Below the pieces are notes generated by a model that saw nothing but the letters and a program-made list of their open reading frames with translations, was not told the origin of the DNA and did not search any database. The translations under genes and the position numbers were made by a program. A DNA stretch of 64,000 nt from Streptomyces sp. NBC_01689. GTDB taxonomy: Bacteria > Actinomycetota > Actinomycetes > Streptomycetales > Streptomycetaceae. The stretch is taken from assembly GCF_036250675.1 (NCBI RefSeq), contig NZ_CP109592.1, positions 4,030,001 through 4,094,000 of the forward strand, in the 5' to 3' direction. Position 1 is the first letter of the stretch, and every line of letters begins with the position of its first letter. This document shows, piece after piece, positions 19,421-28,841 of this stretch.

Positions 19421-20884
19421 GTGACGCAGGCACCCCAGAAGGTTCCGTACACCACGGACAACGTCGGGATTCCGGTGGAGAGCGACGAACACTCGCTGAC
19501 CGTCGGACCCGATGGCCCGATCCTGCTCCAGGACCACTACCTCATCGAGAAGATGGCCCAGTTCAACCGGGAGCGGGTTCCCGAGCGTGTGGTGCACGCC
19601 AAGGGCAGTGGCGCGTACGGATTCTTCGAAGTAACGAATGACGTCAGCCAGTTCACCAAGGCCGACCTGTTCCAGCCGGGCAAGCGCACCGAGATGCTGG
19701 CGCGGTTCTCCACCGTCGCCGGCGAGCAGGGCTCACCCGACACCTGGCGCGACCCGCGCGGTTTCGCGCTGAAGTTCTACACCGAGCACGGCAACTACGA
19801 CATGGTGGGCAACAACACGCCGGTCTTCTTCGTCCGTGACACGATCAAGTTCCAGGACTTCATCCGCTCGCAGAAGCGCAGCCCCGTGACCGGGCTGCGC
19901 GACAACGACATGCAGTGGGACTTCTGGACCCTCTCCCCCGAGTCCGCTCACCAGGTGACGTGGCTCATGGGCGACCGGGGCATCCCGAAGACCTACCGCC
20001 ACATGAACGGGTACAGCTCGCACACCTACATGTGGATCAACGCCGCCGGTGAGCGGTTCTGGGTCAAGTACCACTTCAAGACCGATCAGGGGATCGAGTT
20101 CCTCACCCAGTCCGAGGCCGACGAGCTGGCCGGGACGGACGCGGACAAGCACCGCCGGGACCTGTTCGAGTCGATCAAGTCCGGGAACGCGCCGACCTGG
20201 AGCCTGAAGGTCCAGATCATGCCGTTCGAGGACGCGGCGGACTACCGCTTCAACCCCTTCGACCTGACCAAGGTCTGGCCGCACGCGGACTACCCGCTGA
20301 TCGACGTCGGCCGGATGACGCTGGACAGGAATCCGGAGGACTACTTCATCCATATCGAGCAGGCCGCCTTCGAGCCGTCCAACCTGGTGCCGGGCATCGG
20401 CCCCTCGCCGGACAAGATGCTGCTGGGCCGGCTGTTCTCGTACCCGGACACCCACCGGTACCGGATCGGCCCGAACTACACCCAGCTGCCGCCGAACCGG
20501 CCGCACTCCCCGGTCAACTCGTACGCAAAGGACGGGCCGATGCGGTACGAGCCGTCGAACGCGGCCCGGCCGTACGCGCCCAACTCCTACGGCGGGCCCG
20601 CGGCCGACTTCTCCCGCTTCGGCGACCCGGCGAGCTGGCAGACCGCCGGTGAGCTGGTGCGCGAGGCGTACAAGCTGCACCGCGAGGACGACGACTGGGG
20701 CCAGGCCGGCACGATGGTCCGCCAGGTCCTCGACGCGGCGGCCCGCGACCGTCTCGTGTCGAACGTCACCGGCCATCTGAAGGCCGGCGTCTCCCGCCCG
20801 GTCCTGGACCGCGCGGTGCAGTACTGGCGCAACGTCGACAAGGAGATCGGCGACCGGATCGCCAAGGAGGTCAACGGCGGCTGA
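19421..20884 (+). CDS. katA: Catalase (monofunctional, haem)
   Basis: 487-aa clade 3 small-subunit catalase; disproportionates hydrogen peroxide. The catalytic His lies in [19 protein letters not shown]; the distal Asn region is [14 protein letters not shown]; the proximal haem Tyr is in [21 protein letters not shown] substantial C-terminal NADPH-binding/dimer region is present. It starts at GTG 19421 with GGGAGGAC upstream; the frame is open further up but is not catalase-like there. Inverted repeats at 19321-19357 suggest peroxide control. Terminator at 20900-20935. Confidence 0.96.
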   Translation: MTQAPQKVPYTTDNVGIPVESDEHSLTVGPDGPILLQDHYLIEKMAQFNRERVPERVVHAKGSGAYGFFEVTNDVSQFTKADLFQPGKRTEMLARFSTVAGEQGSPDTWRDPRGFALKFYTEHGNYDMVGNNTPVFFVRDTIKFQDFIRSQKRSPVTGLRDNDMQWDFWTLSPESAHQVTWLMGDRGIPKTYRHMNGYSSHTYMWINAAGERFWVKYHFKTDQGIEFLTQSEADELAGTDADKHRRDLFESIKSGNAPTWSLKVQIMPFEDAADYRFNPFDLTKVWPHADYPLIDVGRMTLDRNPEDYFIHIEQAAFEPSNLVPGIGPSPDKMLLGRLFSYPDTHRYRIGPNYTQLPPNRPHSPVNSYAKDGPMRYEPSNAARPYAPNSYGGPAADFSRFGDPASWQTAGELVREAYKLHREDDDWGQAGTMVRQVLDAAARDRLVSNVTGHLKAGVSRPVLDRAVQYWRNVDKEIGDRIAKEVNGG

Positions 20885-20899
20885 GCCGTCCGGACACGC

Positions 20900-20935
20900 A
20901 GGAGGGGCGCCCGGTGTGCACCGGGCGCCCCTCCT
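20900..20935. terminator. Bidirectional terminator between catalase and PBP
   Basis: A near-continuous palindrome, arms 20900-20916 and 20919-20935 (17 bp each, perfect), centred on a TG pair. It separates convergent genes. Confidence 0.85.
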
Positions 20936-20953
20936 CGCACGTCCCGCTCCGCC

Positions 20954-23323
20954 CTACTGCTGCTGGTCGTCCGGCTCGAACGGGCCCGTCGAGTCCCCGT
21001 CGGTCGGGGTCTGGCTCGGGGTGAGCGGTGGCGTCGTCGTCGGCGCGACGGGCGACTCGGACGTCTCGGTCGGGGGGCTGCTGGTCTTCGGCGGCCGGGT
21101 AGTCGGCTTCTGGGTGGTCGGCGTCTCCGACGGCGTCTCGCTCTGCGTCCGGCTGGGCGTGTCGCTCGGTGTCGGCTCCATCGCCGCGCCCTGGGTGGTG
21201 TCCAGGTCGAAGGCGGTGACCCTGCCCATCGCGTTGAAGGTGTAGGCGGCCCAGATCTGGGCGGGGAAGCCACCGCCGTTGACACGGCCGCCGCCCGCGG
21301 CGCCCTTCAACGACACCTGGGTACCCTGCTTGACCTTCTTGCCGGCGGAGTCCTTGCGGTCCTTGGGCACCTCTCCGAACAGGCCGACCGAGGTGACCAG
21401 GTTCGGTGTGTAACCGGTGAACCAGGCCGACTTGTTGTTGTCGGACGTACCCGTCTTGCCCGCGACCTGCTGTCCGTTGCGGTCGGACGCCTGGGCCACC
21501 GACACCTGGGCCGTACCGTCGTTGACCACGCCGGTGAGCACCGAGGTGACCGTGTCGGCCGCCTCCGGGGTGACGACCTGGTCCCCGATCGGGTCCGCGA
21601 AACGGACGGTGCGGTCCTTGTGCTCGGCCTTGGCCACGACGGCCGGGGTGACCTTGCGTCCATGGTTGTCGAGGGTGGCGTAGGCGCCCGCCATCTCCAG
21701 CGGGCTCGCGCCCATGGAACCGAGCGTCTGCGCCGGCACCGGCTGCAGCTTCTCCGTGTGCATCCCGAGATCGCCCGCGACCTTGAGGACCTTGTCCATG
21801 CCGACGTCGACGCCCATCTGCGCGAAGACGGAGTTGATGGACTTGTTCATCGCGGTCTGGACGGAGACGGGCCCATAGCTCTGGTCGTCCTCGTTGGGCG
21901 GCGCGAAGGGGATGGTGCTGCCCTTGACGGGCCGCCCGCTCGTACCGTCGTACATCGTGTCGGCCGTGATGTCCTGGCCGTCCTGCGTCTTGGCCCCCTG
22001 CTCCAGGGCCGCGGCGAAGATCAGCGGCTTGAAGGTGGACGCGGGCTGGTAGTCCCGGCGGGTCGCGTTGTTGACGTAGTGCTTGAAGTAGTCCTCGCCG
22101 CCGTACATCGCGACGACCTTGCCCGTCTTCGGGTCGACGGACGCGGCGCCCGCCTCGACGTCACCGTCGACCCGCCGCTTCTTCCCGTCCAGCTTGCTGC
22201 TCAGCTTGGTCTTGACGGCGACTTCCAGCTGGGTCTGCTTCTTCTTGTCGATGTTGAGGGTGATCGTCCAGCCGCCCGCGTCGACGATCGCCTTGGCGTC
22301 CTCGTAGCTTCCGGCCGAACCCTGGCTGACGAGCTGGTCGGCCAGGGCGTTGTTGGCCGCGTCCACGAGGTAGCCGGTCTGGCCCTCCATGCCGGGGACG
22401 CCCTTGGGGTCCTGCGGCACCGGGAACTTCATGGTCTGGCGCTTGGCCGCGTCCAGCCATCCCTCCTCGACCATGTTGTCGAGGGTGTAGTTCCAGCGGG
22501 CGGTGACCAGCCGCCTGCCGGTGGCGGTGGCGACCCCCCAGTCGTACTGGCTCGGGGCCTGCAGCAGCGAGGCGAGGTAGGCGCCCTGCTCGACCGTGAG
22601 GTCGCTCGCGTCCTTGCCGTAGTACGCCTGCGCCGCCGCCTGGATGCCGTACGAGTTGCGGCCGTAGTAGCTGGTGTTGATGTAGCCGGCGAGGACGTCG
22701 TCCTTGGACTGCTGACGGTCCACCTTCAGCGCGATGACCAGTTCCTTCAGCTTGCGCGTGACGGTCTGGTCCTGGCTGAGGTAGTAGTTCTTGACGTACT
22801 GCTGGGTGATCGTCGAACCGCCCTGCTTGCCCTTGCCCGACAGGGTGTTGAGCAGACCGCGGGCGGTGCCCCGCAGGTCGACGCCGGAGTCCTTGTAGAA
22901 GGACTTGTTCTCGGCGGCGACGAAGGTCAGCTGGACCGGCTTGGGCACCTTGTCCAGGCCCACGATCTCGCGGTTGACCTTGCCGGTACGGGCCAGGGTG
23001 GAACCGTCGCTGTACTTGTAGACGTTGCTCTGCTGCCGCGCCGCCGCGTTGCCCTGAGGTATGGACACGACCATGTAGAGCACGAGGAAGGCGCCCATGC
23101 CGAGCAGGCAGAAGCCCAGGAACGTGCCGAGGATCGTCTTCCAGTTCAGGATCCTGCGTATGCCGCTGCGGCGGGGCTTGGTCCCGGAGGAGCCCCCGGC
23201 CGCGGCGCGACGGCCACCGCGCTGCCGCGCTCGTCTCTCGTCCGCTCGTCCCATGGCTCCGTCCGCTCCGCTTCGGTCTCGGGTCGCGCTCTCTTGTACG
23301 CGCGTCCTGCCGGGTTCACTCAC
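20954..23323 (-). CDS. Bifunctional class A penicillin-binding protein
   Basis: 789 aa. One transmembrane helix (TILGTFLGFCLLGMGAFLVLYM, residues about 63-85) follows a basic cytoplasmic tail. The GT51 glycosyltransferase domain (about 125-290) has AAENKSFYKDSGVDL with the catalytic Glu138, and GGSTITQQYVKNYYL. The transpeptidase domain has Ser429-x-x-Lys432 (PASTFKP), Ser495-Ile-Asn497 and Lys623-Thr-Gly. The C-terminus (about 715-789) is a Thr/Pro/Ser-rich wall-spanning tail. It polymerises and cross-links peptidoglycan. The usual Asp of the GT51 ED motif is Asn here (Glu-Asn), a mild variant. GTG 23323 is taken; ATG 23254 (MGRADERRA) is possible. Confidence 0.95.
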   Translation of the reverse strand: MSEPGRTRVQESATRDRSGADGAMGRADERRARQRGGRRAAAGGSSGTKPRRSGIRRILNWKTILGTFLGFCLLGMGAFLVLYMVVSIPQGNAAARQQSNVYKYSDGSTLARTGKVNREIVGLDKVPKPVQLTFVAAENKSFYKDSGVDLRGTARGLLNTLSGKGKQGGSTITQQYVKNYYLSQDQTVTRKLKELVIALKVDRQQSKDDVLAGYINTSYYGRNSYGIQAAAQAYYGKDASDLTVEQGAYLASLLQAPSQYDWGVATATGRRLVTARWNYTLDNMVEEGWLDAAKRQTMKFPVPQDPKGVPGMEGQTGYLVDAANNALADQLVSQGSAGSYEDAKAIVDAGGWTITLNIDKKKQTQLEVAVKTKLSSKLDGKKRRVDGDVEAGAASVDPKTGKVVAMYGGEDYFKHYVNNATRRDYQPASTFKPLIFAAALEQGAKTQDGQDITADTMYDGTSGRPVKGSTIPFAPPNEDDQSYGPVSVQTAMNKSINSVFAQMGVDVGMDKVLKVAGDLGMHTEKLQPVPAQTLGSMGASPLEMAGAYATLDNHGRKVTPAVVAKAEHKDRTVRFADPIGDQVVTPEAADTVTSVLTGVVNDGTAQVSVAQASDRNGQQVAGKTGTSDNNKSAWFTGYTPNLVTSVGLFGEVPKDRKDSAGKKVKQGTQVSLKGAAGGGRVNGGGFPAQIWAAYTFNAMGRVTAFDLDTTQGAAMEPTPSDTPSRTQSETPSETPTTQKPTTRPPKTSSPPTETSESPVAPTTTPPLTPSQTPTDGDSTGPFEPDDQQQ

Positions 23324-23515
23324 ACGGCCGGTGCCGTGTTCGTTCTGGTGCCGTACACAGGTTCGCCGCTGAGGTCAGCTCAGCAAACTAACACCACGTG
23401 CCGGGACAAAGCGTCGCCGATGGGTACTTCCTCGGACGTGACAATCAGCACGCAACGCGCATGAGTCCCACCAGATCCGACGTACGAGAGGAGTGGAAGG
23501 TTGCCGCACGGGGTA

Positions 23516-23529
23516 AAGTGCTATCACTT
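23516..23529. promoter_or_regulatory. Inverted repeat AAGTG-CTAT-CACTT upstream of SPFH gene
   Basis: Perfect 5-bp arms around a 4-bp centre in an AT-rich stretch followed by TAGATAACTT, which may contain the -10. It lies 41 bp upstream of the SPFH start. The layout suggests a GntR/MarR-like operator. Confidence 0.5.
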
Positions 23530-23569
23530 AGATAACTTCCCGCTAGGTCACCAGAGACGGGGGCGCACC

Positions 23570-24586
23570 ATGTCCGAGCACGGTTCCGGGCACGACTCGA
23601 CGAACGATCCGGCGAACGGCTCCACGCACGATTCCGGCCACGGCGCCACCACCGGCCCCGCACCCGCCGGCCCCGCCGCCGGAGCACCGGCGATACCCGC
23701 CCCCCGCGTGCGGGAGTTCGCCGCGCACAGCATCGGCGGCGGGCTCGCCCTGCTGCTCGGACTGGTCGGACTGCTGCTCGGGGCCGCGATGATCGTGGCC
23801 GCCACCGCGGTCACCGCGACCGGCGGCAAGGCCGCGCTGATCGTCGGCGGCATCCTTGTCGGCCTCGCCGCGTTCATCGCGATGTGCGGCCTGAACACGG
23901 TGGCGCCGGGCGAGGCGCGGGTCGTCCAGCTCTTCGGGCGGTACCGGGGGACGATCCGCCAGGACGGTCTGCGCTGGGTGAACCCCTTCACCTCCCGCGT
24001 GAAGATCTCGACCCGGGTGCGCAACCACGAGACCGCGGTCCTCAAGGTCAACGACGCCTACGGCAACCCGATCGAGCTCGCGGCGGTCGTGGTCTGGCGG
24101 GTCGAGGACACCGCGCAGGCCAGCTTCGAGGTCGACGACTTCCTGGAGTTCGTCGCCACCCAGACCGAGGCGGCCGTCCGGCACATCGCGATCGAGTACC
24201 CCTACGACGCCCACGACGAGGAGGGCCTCTCGCTGCGCGGCAACGCCGAGGAGATCACCGAGAAGCTCGCCGTCGAACTGCGCGCGCGGGTGGACGCGGC
24301 CGGCGTCTCCATCATCGAGTCGCGCTTCACGCATCTCGCGTACGCTCCCGAGATCGCCTCCGCGATGCTCCAGCGGCAGCAGGCCGGCGCGGTCGTGGCG
24401 GCACGGCGGCAGATCGTCGACGGCGCGGTCGGGATGGTCGAGGCGGCGGTCGCCCGGATCACCGAGCGGGACATCGTGGAGCTGGATCCGGAGCGGAAGG
24501 CGGCGATGGTGTCGAATCTGATGGTGGTGCTGTGCGGAGACCGGACACCCCAGCCGGTCCTGAACGCGGGGTCCCTCTACCAGTGA
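23570..24586 (+). CDS. SPFH/band 7 membrane protein
   Basis: 338 aa. An N-terminal disordered Gly/His/Thr/Pro-rich tail (about 45 residues) precedes two transmembrane helices ([23 protein letters not shown] and [18 protein letters not shown]). The SPFH/stomatin domain has [34 protein letters not shown], the conserved [22 protein letters not shown], and a coiled coil ([32 protein letters not shown]). Such proteins scaffold membrane microdomains. ATG 23570 is chosen; a longer GTG-started frame is open to 23501 but covers the promoter. Its TGA overlaps the GTG of a ribbon-helix-helix gene (GTGA). Confidence 0.93.
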   Translation: MSEHGSGHDSTNDPANGSTHDSGHGATTGPAPAGPAAGAPAIPAPRVREFAAHSIGGGLALLLGLVGLLLGAAMIVAATAVTATGGKAALIVGGILVGLAAFIAMCGLNTVAPGEARVVQLFGRYRGTIRQDGLRWVNPFTSRVKISTRVRNHETAVLKVNDAYGNPIELAAVVVWRVEDTAQASFEVDDFLEFVATQTEAAVRHIAIEYPYDAHDEEGLSLRGNAEEITEKLAVELRARVDAAGVSIIESRFTHLAYAPEIASAMLQRQQAGAVVAARRQIVDGAVGMVEAAVARITERDIVELDPERKAAMVSNLMVVLCGDRTPQPVLNAGSLYQ

Positions 24587-24834
24587 CGGAGCCATCCGGC
24601 GAGGACGGGGCGCCGCGGCGGCGGCCGCAGCAGCGCAAGCAGGTGCTGTTGCGGCTGGATCCGCTCGTGTACGAGGCGTTGGCCCGGTGGGCGGGGGACG
24701 AACTGCGTTCCGCCAACGCGCAGATCGAGTTCCTGCTGCGCAGGGCGCTGTCCGAGGCGGGGCGGTTGCCGGGGGGCGCGGGGCCGATCCCCCGACGGGG
24801 GCGGCCCCCGACGACCGACCGTCCGGAGCCGTGA
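24583..24834 (+). CDS. Ribbon-helix-helix (Arc/HicB-like) small protein coupled to SPFH gene
   Basis: 83 aa from GTG 24583, overlapping the SPFH stop by 4 bp. The core RKQVLLRLDPLVYEALARWA, then GDELRSANAQIEFLLRRALSEAG is a classic ribbon-helix-helix: beta strand KQVLLRL with polar/basic DNA-contacting side chains, then helices A and B with N-A-QIEFLLRRAL. It probably dimerises and binds DNA, or serves as the regulatory partner of the SPFH protein. The C-terminal 20 residues are Pro/Arg rich and disordered. Pairing of these two families occurs in many Streptomyces (from memory). Confidence 0.8.
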   Translation: MTEPSGEDGAPRRRPQQRKQVLLRLDPLVYEALARWAGDELRSANAQIEFLLRRALSEAGRLPGGAGPIPRRGRPPTTDRPEP

Positions 24835-24910
24835 CCGGGCGCCGCCCTCGCCTCCGGCTCCGCTCCCGGGCCAGGGGCTCCGCCCCCGGACCCCCGTATC
24901 GCCCGAAGGG

Positions 24911-25026
24911 CTCGTCCTCAAGCGCCGGACGGGCTGAAGATGCGCGCCCGCGCCGAAGAGGCCACGTGGCCACCACCCTTTCAGCGCCGGCCGACACCAT
25001 CAGCCCGTCCGGCGCTTGAGGACGAG
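24911..25026. repeat. Dispersed Streptomyces palindrome, copy 1 (27-bp inverted repeat)
   Basis: The left arm (24911-24937, CTCGTCCTCAAGCGCCGGAC...) is the exact reverse complement of the right arm (25000-25026). The spacer is 62 bp. The same CCCGTCCGGCGCTTGAGGAC core occurs at 31158-31218. Flanks continue with GGGGGCGGAGCCCCCAG-type short hairpins. It is an intergenic element between the SPFH/RHH operon and the PadR operon. It could act as a terminator in RNA. Confidence 0.85.
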
Positions 25027-25164
25027 GCCGTCCAGGCCGATGCGAGGGTCTGGGGGCGGAGCCCCCAGCGACGGGAGCGGACGGGCGCCGGCCCGGTGAC
25101 AGAACCGTGACAATGCCTCCTGACCTGGACACCGTCGCTCCCCGCCACGACCTATGCGCGGCAT

Positions 25165-25187
25165 GTATACGCGGGGTGTATACCCCG
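25165..25187. promoter_or_regulatory. Probable PadR operator
   Basis: Two GTATAC palindromes (25165-25170 and 25178-25183) are 13 bp apart. The second is inside CGGGGTGTATACCCCG (25172-25187, near-perfect 16-bp palindrome). The site ends 17 bp before the padR start. The position and the ATGT/GTATAC character fit autorepression by the PadR protein. Confidence 0.55.
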
Positions 25188-25204
25188 TGTGTAGAGTGCT
25201 CCGC

Positions 25205-25732
25205 ATGTCCATCGGTCACACCCTCCTCGGACTCCTGGAGTCCGGCCCCCGCCACGGCTACGACCTCAAGCGGGCCTTCGACGAGAAGTTCGGTCACGAC
25301 CGGCCGCTGCACTACGGCCAGGTCTACTCGACGATGTCGCGACTGCTGAAGAACGGCCTCGTGGAGGTCGACGGGATAGAGGCGGGCGGCGGCCCCGACC
25401 GCAAGCGGTACGCGATCACCGACGCCGGTGTCACCGACGTGCAGCAGTGGCTCGCCACGCCCGAGAAGCCCGAGCCGTACCTCCAGTCGACCTTGTACAC
25501 CAAGGTCGTCCTCGCCCTCCTCACCGGACGCGACGCCGCCGACGTCCTCGACACCCAGCGCTCGGAACACCTGCGCATGATGCGCATCCTGACCGACCGC
25601 AAGCGCCACGGCGACCTCGCCGACCAGCTGATCTGCGACCACGCGCTCTTCCACCTCGAGGCCGACCTGCGGTGGCTGGAACTCACCGCCGCCCGCCTCG
25701 ACAGACTCCGTGAGGCGGTGACGACCCGATGA
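25205..25732 (+). CDS. PadR-family transcriptional regulator
   Basis: 175 aa from ATG 25205. The N-terminal winged helix (SIGHTLLGLLESGPRHGYDLKRAFDEKF, HYGQVYSTMSRLLKNGLVEV, DRKRYAITDAG) is followed by the C-terminal Vir_act_alpha_C dimerisation helices (LYTKVVLALLTGRDAADVL, LADQLICDHALFHLEADLRWLELTAARLDRL). It is first in an operon: its TGA overlaps the ATG of the ABC ATPase gene (ATGA). It probably represses the exporter behind it and responds to an exported compound. Confidence 0.93.
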   Translation: MSIGHTLLGLLESGPRHGYDLKRAFDEKFGHDRPLHYGQVYSTMSRLLKNGLVEVDGIEAGGGPDRKRYAITDAGVTDVQQWLATPEKPEPYLQSTLYTKVVLALLTGRDAADVLDTQRSEHLRMMRILTDRKRHGDLADQLICDHALFHLEADLRWLELTAARLDRLREAVTTR

Positions 25733-26418
25733 CCCCTCCCCCCGGCTCCCTGCTGACCGCGTCGGAACTCCGTAAGAGCTACGGCCCCACCACGGCGCTG
25801 GACGGCGCCGAGTTCTCGATCCATCCCGGTGAGGTCGTCGCCGTGATGGGCCCCTCCGGCTCCGGCAAGTCCACGCTGCTGCACTGCCTCGCCGGCATCG
25901 TGCCGCCCGACTCCGGCTCGATCATGTACGCCGGACAGGAGATGGCCACCATGAACGACGCGCAGCGCAGCGCCCTGCGCCGCAGCGATTTCGGCTTCGT
26001 CTTCCAGTTCGGCCAGCTCGTGCCCGAACTGACCTGTGTCGAGAACGTCGCCCTGCCGCTGCGCCTGAACGGCACCGGCCGCAAGGAGGCCGAACGCACC
26101 GCCCTCACCTGGATGGAGCGCCTGGAGGTCGACGACCTCGGGGCCAAGCGCCCCGGCGAGGTCTCCGGCGGCCAGGGCCAGCGTGTGGCCGTGGCCCGCT
26201 CCCTGGTCACCGGCCCGCGCGTGCTGTTCGCGGACGAACCGACCGGCGCGCTCGACTCGCTCAACGGCGAGCGCGTGATGGAGCTGCTGACCGAGGCCGC
26301 CCGCTCCACCAACGCCGCCGTCGTCCTGGTCACCCACGAGGCGCGGGTGGCCGCCTACTCGGACCGCGAGATCGTCGTACGTGACGGCAAGTCCCGTGAC
26401 ATGGAGCGCGTCATATGA
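25729..26418 (+). CDS. ABC transporter ATP-binding protein (MacB/LolD type)
   Basis: 229 aa. Walker A GPSGSGKST (residues about 41-49), Q-loop FVFQFGQLVPELT, signature VSGGQGQRVAVARSLV, Walker B VLFADEPTGALDS, H-loop VTHEARVAAYSD. It belongs to the FtsE/MacB/LolD family that pairs with FtsX-like permeases, here the next gene, which overlaps by ATGA. The substrate is unknown; peptide or antibiotic export or self-resistance is likely given PadR control. Confidence 0.95.
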   Translation: MTPPPGSLLTASELRKSYGPTTALDGAEFSIHPGEVVAVMGPSGSGKSTLLHCLAGIVPPDSGSIMYAGQEMATMNDAQRSALRRSDFGFVFQFGQLVPELTCVENVALPLRLNGTGRKEAERTALTWMERLEVDDLGAKRPGEVSGGQGQRVAVARSLVTGPRVLFADEPTGALDSLNGERVMELLTEAARSTNAAVVLVTHEARVAAYSDREIVVRDGKSRDMERVI

Positions 26419-28748
26419 ACGTGCGCCAGTGGTACCGGGACCTGGCCATGGGCGCCAGGTTCGCCTTCGTCGGCGGACGCGAGGGCTGGACCCGGGTCCT
26501 GCTGACGGCCGTCGGCGTCGGCCTCGGCGTGGCGCTGCTGCTCCTGACCACCGCGATACCCAACGCCCTGTCGGTCCGGCACGACCGCGAGCGGGCCCGT
26601 ACGGACATCCACTACACCGAGTCCCACAAGACCAGGGCAGGCAACACCGTCCTGGTCGCGAACGCCGACACCACCTACCGCGAGAAGGACGTCCGGGGCC
26701 GGGAACTGGAGCCCGAGGGGGCCCGGGCCCCGCTGCCGCCGGGCCTGGACAGGTTCCCCGCCCCCGGCGAGATGGTGGTCTCCCCCGCGCTGAAGAAGCT
26801 GCTCGCCTCGGACGAGGGGAAGCTCCTGCGGGAGCGCCTGCCGGACCGCGTCACCGCCACCATCGGCGAGAGCGGTCTCATCGGCTCGGCCGAACTCGCC
26901 TTCTACCGGGGCGGCAAGGGGCTGGAGTCGCATGTGGACACCCCCGGCGTGACCCGTATCGACCGGTTCGGTGAACCGGACCAGTCCTCCGGCGAACCGC
27001 TCGACCCCGTCCTGCTCATGCTCGTCCTCGTCGTCTTCGTCGTGCTGCTGATGCCGGTCGGTGTCTTCATCGCGGCGGCCGTACGGTTCGGCGGCGAGCG
27101 GCGCGACCGACGGCTCGCGGCGCTGCGGCTGGTCGGCTCCGACAGCCGGATGACCCGGCGGATCGCCGCCGGCGAAGCGCTCTCGGGCGCCGTGCTGGGA
27201 CTGGTCTTCGGCACCGTCTTCTTCCTGATCGGCCGACGGCTCGCGGGCTCCGTCGAGGTCCTCGACATCAGCGTGTTCCCGAGCTACATGAACCCCTCGC
27301 CCGTGCTCGCCGTGCTGGTCGCGGTCGCGGTCCCGGCCGCGGCGGTGCTCGTCACCCTGCTCGCGCTGCGCGGGGTGGTCATCGAGCCGCTCGGTGTGGT
27401 GCGTACGGCGCGGCCCGCGCGGCGCCGCCTGTGGTGGCGGCTGCTGCTGCCCCTGGGCGGACTGGCGATGCTCTACCCGATGGTCGGGAAGGGGCACTCC
27501 AACGGGAACTTCAACCAGTACCTGGTGACCGGCGGCGTCGTCCTGCTGCTCGTCGGCGTGACCGCGCTGCTGCCCTGGGTCGTCGAGGCCGTCGTGGCCC
27601 GGCTCGGCTCCGGACCGGTCGCCTGGCAGCTCGCCGTGCGCCGACTCCAGCTGAGCAGCGGCACGGCGGCCCGCATGGTCAACGGCATTGCGGTGGCGGT
27701 GGCCGGGGCGATCGCGCTGCAGCTGCTGTTCGCCGGCGTGCAGAGCTCGTACACGAGGGAGACCCACAAGGACGTCTCCCGGGCGCAGATGCAGGTGCGC
27801 GTGCCGAGCGGGACTCCGCTCGAACCGGCCGCCCGCAGCTTCCGCGAGACCAAGGGCGTACGCCAGGTCTCGGCGTTCTCCGAGGGCTACGCCGGGGACC
27901 GCCGGAAGGATCCCGAGCACTCGGCCCAGATCACCGTCGGGGACTGCGCCTACCTGCGCGAGGTGGCCACACTGCCCTCGTGCCACGAGGGAGACGTCTT
28001 CGCCGTGCGGGGCGGCGAGTACGACACGGACACCCCGAAGATGGACAAGCCCGGCCGGACGCTCTACATCGATCCCTCGTACGGAGATCTGCCCAGCGCG
28101 GAAGTCGCCTGGACCCTCCCCGGTGGCCTCCGGCACGCCGTGTCGCGCACCGACCCGACCGGTGTGAAGCGGGGCGGCTTCCTGATCACGCCGAGCGCGC
28201 TGCCCGCCAAGGCCCTGTCCGTCGTCGAGGGCCAGCTCTATCTGAAGCTCGACGAATCGGTGCCGGACGTACGCGAGTTCGTACGGAACACGGCGGCGAC
28301 CGTCTCACCGCTCTCGGAGCCGATGGTGTGGGCGGCCAGCGAGCAGTCCCGGAAGTTCACCTCCATCCGCACCGGCCTGTTCGGGGGCGCGACCTGCGTG
28401 CTCTTCCTGATCGGGGCGAGCCTTCTGGTGTCCCAGCTGGAGCAGTTGCGCGAGCGTAAGAAGCTCCTGTCGGCCCTGGTCGCCTTCGGCACCCGGCGCC
28501 GCACCCTGAGCCTCTCGGTGCTGTGGCAGACCGCGATCCCGATCGCGCTCGGCCTGCTGCTCGCCTCGGCGGTCGGTCTGACCCTGGGCGTGGTCCTGCT
28601 GAAGATGACCGCCACGGCGGTGAGCGTGGACTGGTGGAGTGTGCTGTCCATGACCGGCATCGGCGCGGGAGTGGTCGTCGCCGTGACGCTGCTCAGCCTG
28701 CCGGCCCTGCTGCGGCTGATGCGCCCGGACGGCCTGCGCACGGAGTGA
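26415..28748 (+). CDS. FtsX-like ABC transporter permease
   Basis: 777 aa. An N-terminal TM helix (VLLTAVGVGLGVALLLLTTAIPNAL) is followed by an extracellular domain (about 60-190), then the first FtsX domain of three TM helices (PVLLMLVLVVFVVLLMPVGVFIAAAV; GEALSGAVLGLVFGTVFFLIG; VLAVLVAVAVPAAAVLVTLLAL). A second half follows with its own exodomain and C-terminal FtsX triplet (TGLFGGATCVLFLIGASLLVS; AIPIALGLLLASAVGLTLGVVLL; GIGAGVVVAVTLLSLPALLRLM). This is the duplicated permease type. Coupled to the ATPase by ATGA. Confidence 0.93.
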   Translation: MNVRQWYRDLAMGARFAFVGGREGWTRVLLTAVGVGLGVALLLLTTAIPNALSVRHDRERARTDIHYTESHKTRAGNTVLVANADTTYREKDVRGRELEPEGARAPLPPGLDRFPAPGEMVVSPALKKLLASDEGKLLRERLPDRVTATIGESGLIGSAELAFYRGGKGLESHVDTPGVTRIDRFGEPDQSSGEPLDPVLLMLVLVVFVVLLMPVGVFIAAAVRFGGERRDRRLAALRLVGSDSRMTRRIAAGEALSGAVLGLVFGTVFFLIGRRLAGSVEVLDISVFPSYMNPSPVLAVLVAVAVPAAAVLVTLLALRGVVIEPLGVVRTARPARRRLWWRLLLPLGGLAMLYPMVGKGHSNGNFNQYLVTGGVVLLLVGVTALLPWVVEAVVARLGSGPVAWQLAVRRLQLSSGTAARMVNGIAVAVAGAIALQLLFAGVQSSYTRETHKDVSRAQMQVRVPSGTPLEPAARSFRETKGVRQVSAFSEGYAGDRRKDPEHSAQITVGDCAYLREVATLPSCHEGDVFAVRGGEYDTDTPKMDKPGRTLYIDPSYGDLPSAEVAWTLPGGLRHAVSRTDPTGVKRGGFLITPSALPAKALSVVEGQLYLKLDESVPDVREFVRNTAATVSPLSEPMVWAASEQSRKFTSIRTGLFGGATCVLFLIGASLLVSQLEQLRERKKLLSALVAFGTRRRTLSLSVLWQTAIPIALGLLLASAVGLTLGVVLLKMTATAVSVDWWSVLSMTGIGAGVVVAVTLLSLPALLRLMRPDGLRTE

Positions 28749-28766
28749 TGACGCGCCGGTGACGTC

Positions 28767-28803
28767 GGGGAGCCGTACGGGAAGGGGAACCGTACGGCTC
28801 CCC
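28767..28803. terminator. Bidirectional terminator between permease and oxyR
   Basis: Perfect 14-bp arms (28767-28780, 28790-28803) with a 9-nt loop, between convergent genes. Confidence 0.8.
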
Positions 28804-28841
28804 CGTCCTGCACCCCCTACCGGTCGCGGGACCGGCGCCGG

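Noticed and set aside
24911..25026. Inverted repeats considered as ends of an insertion sequence
   Set aside because: Only 62 bp lie between the arms, no transposase gene and no target duplication.
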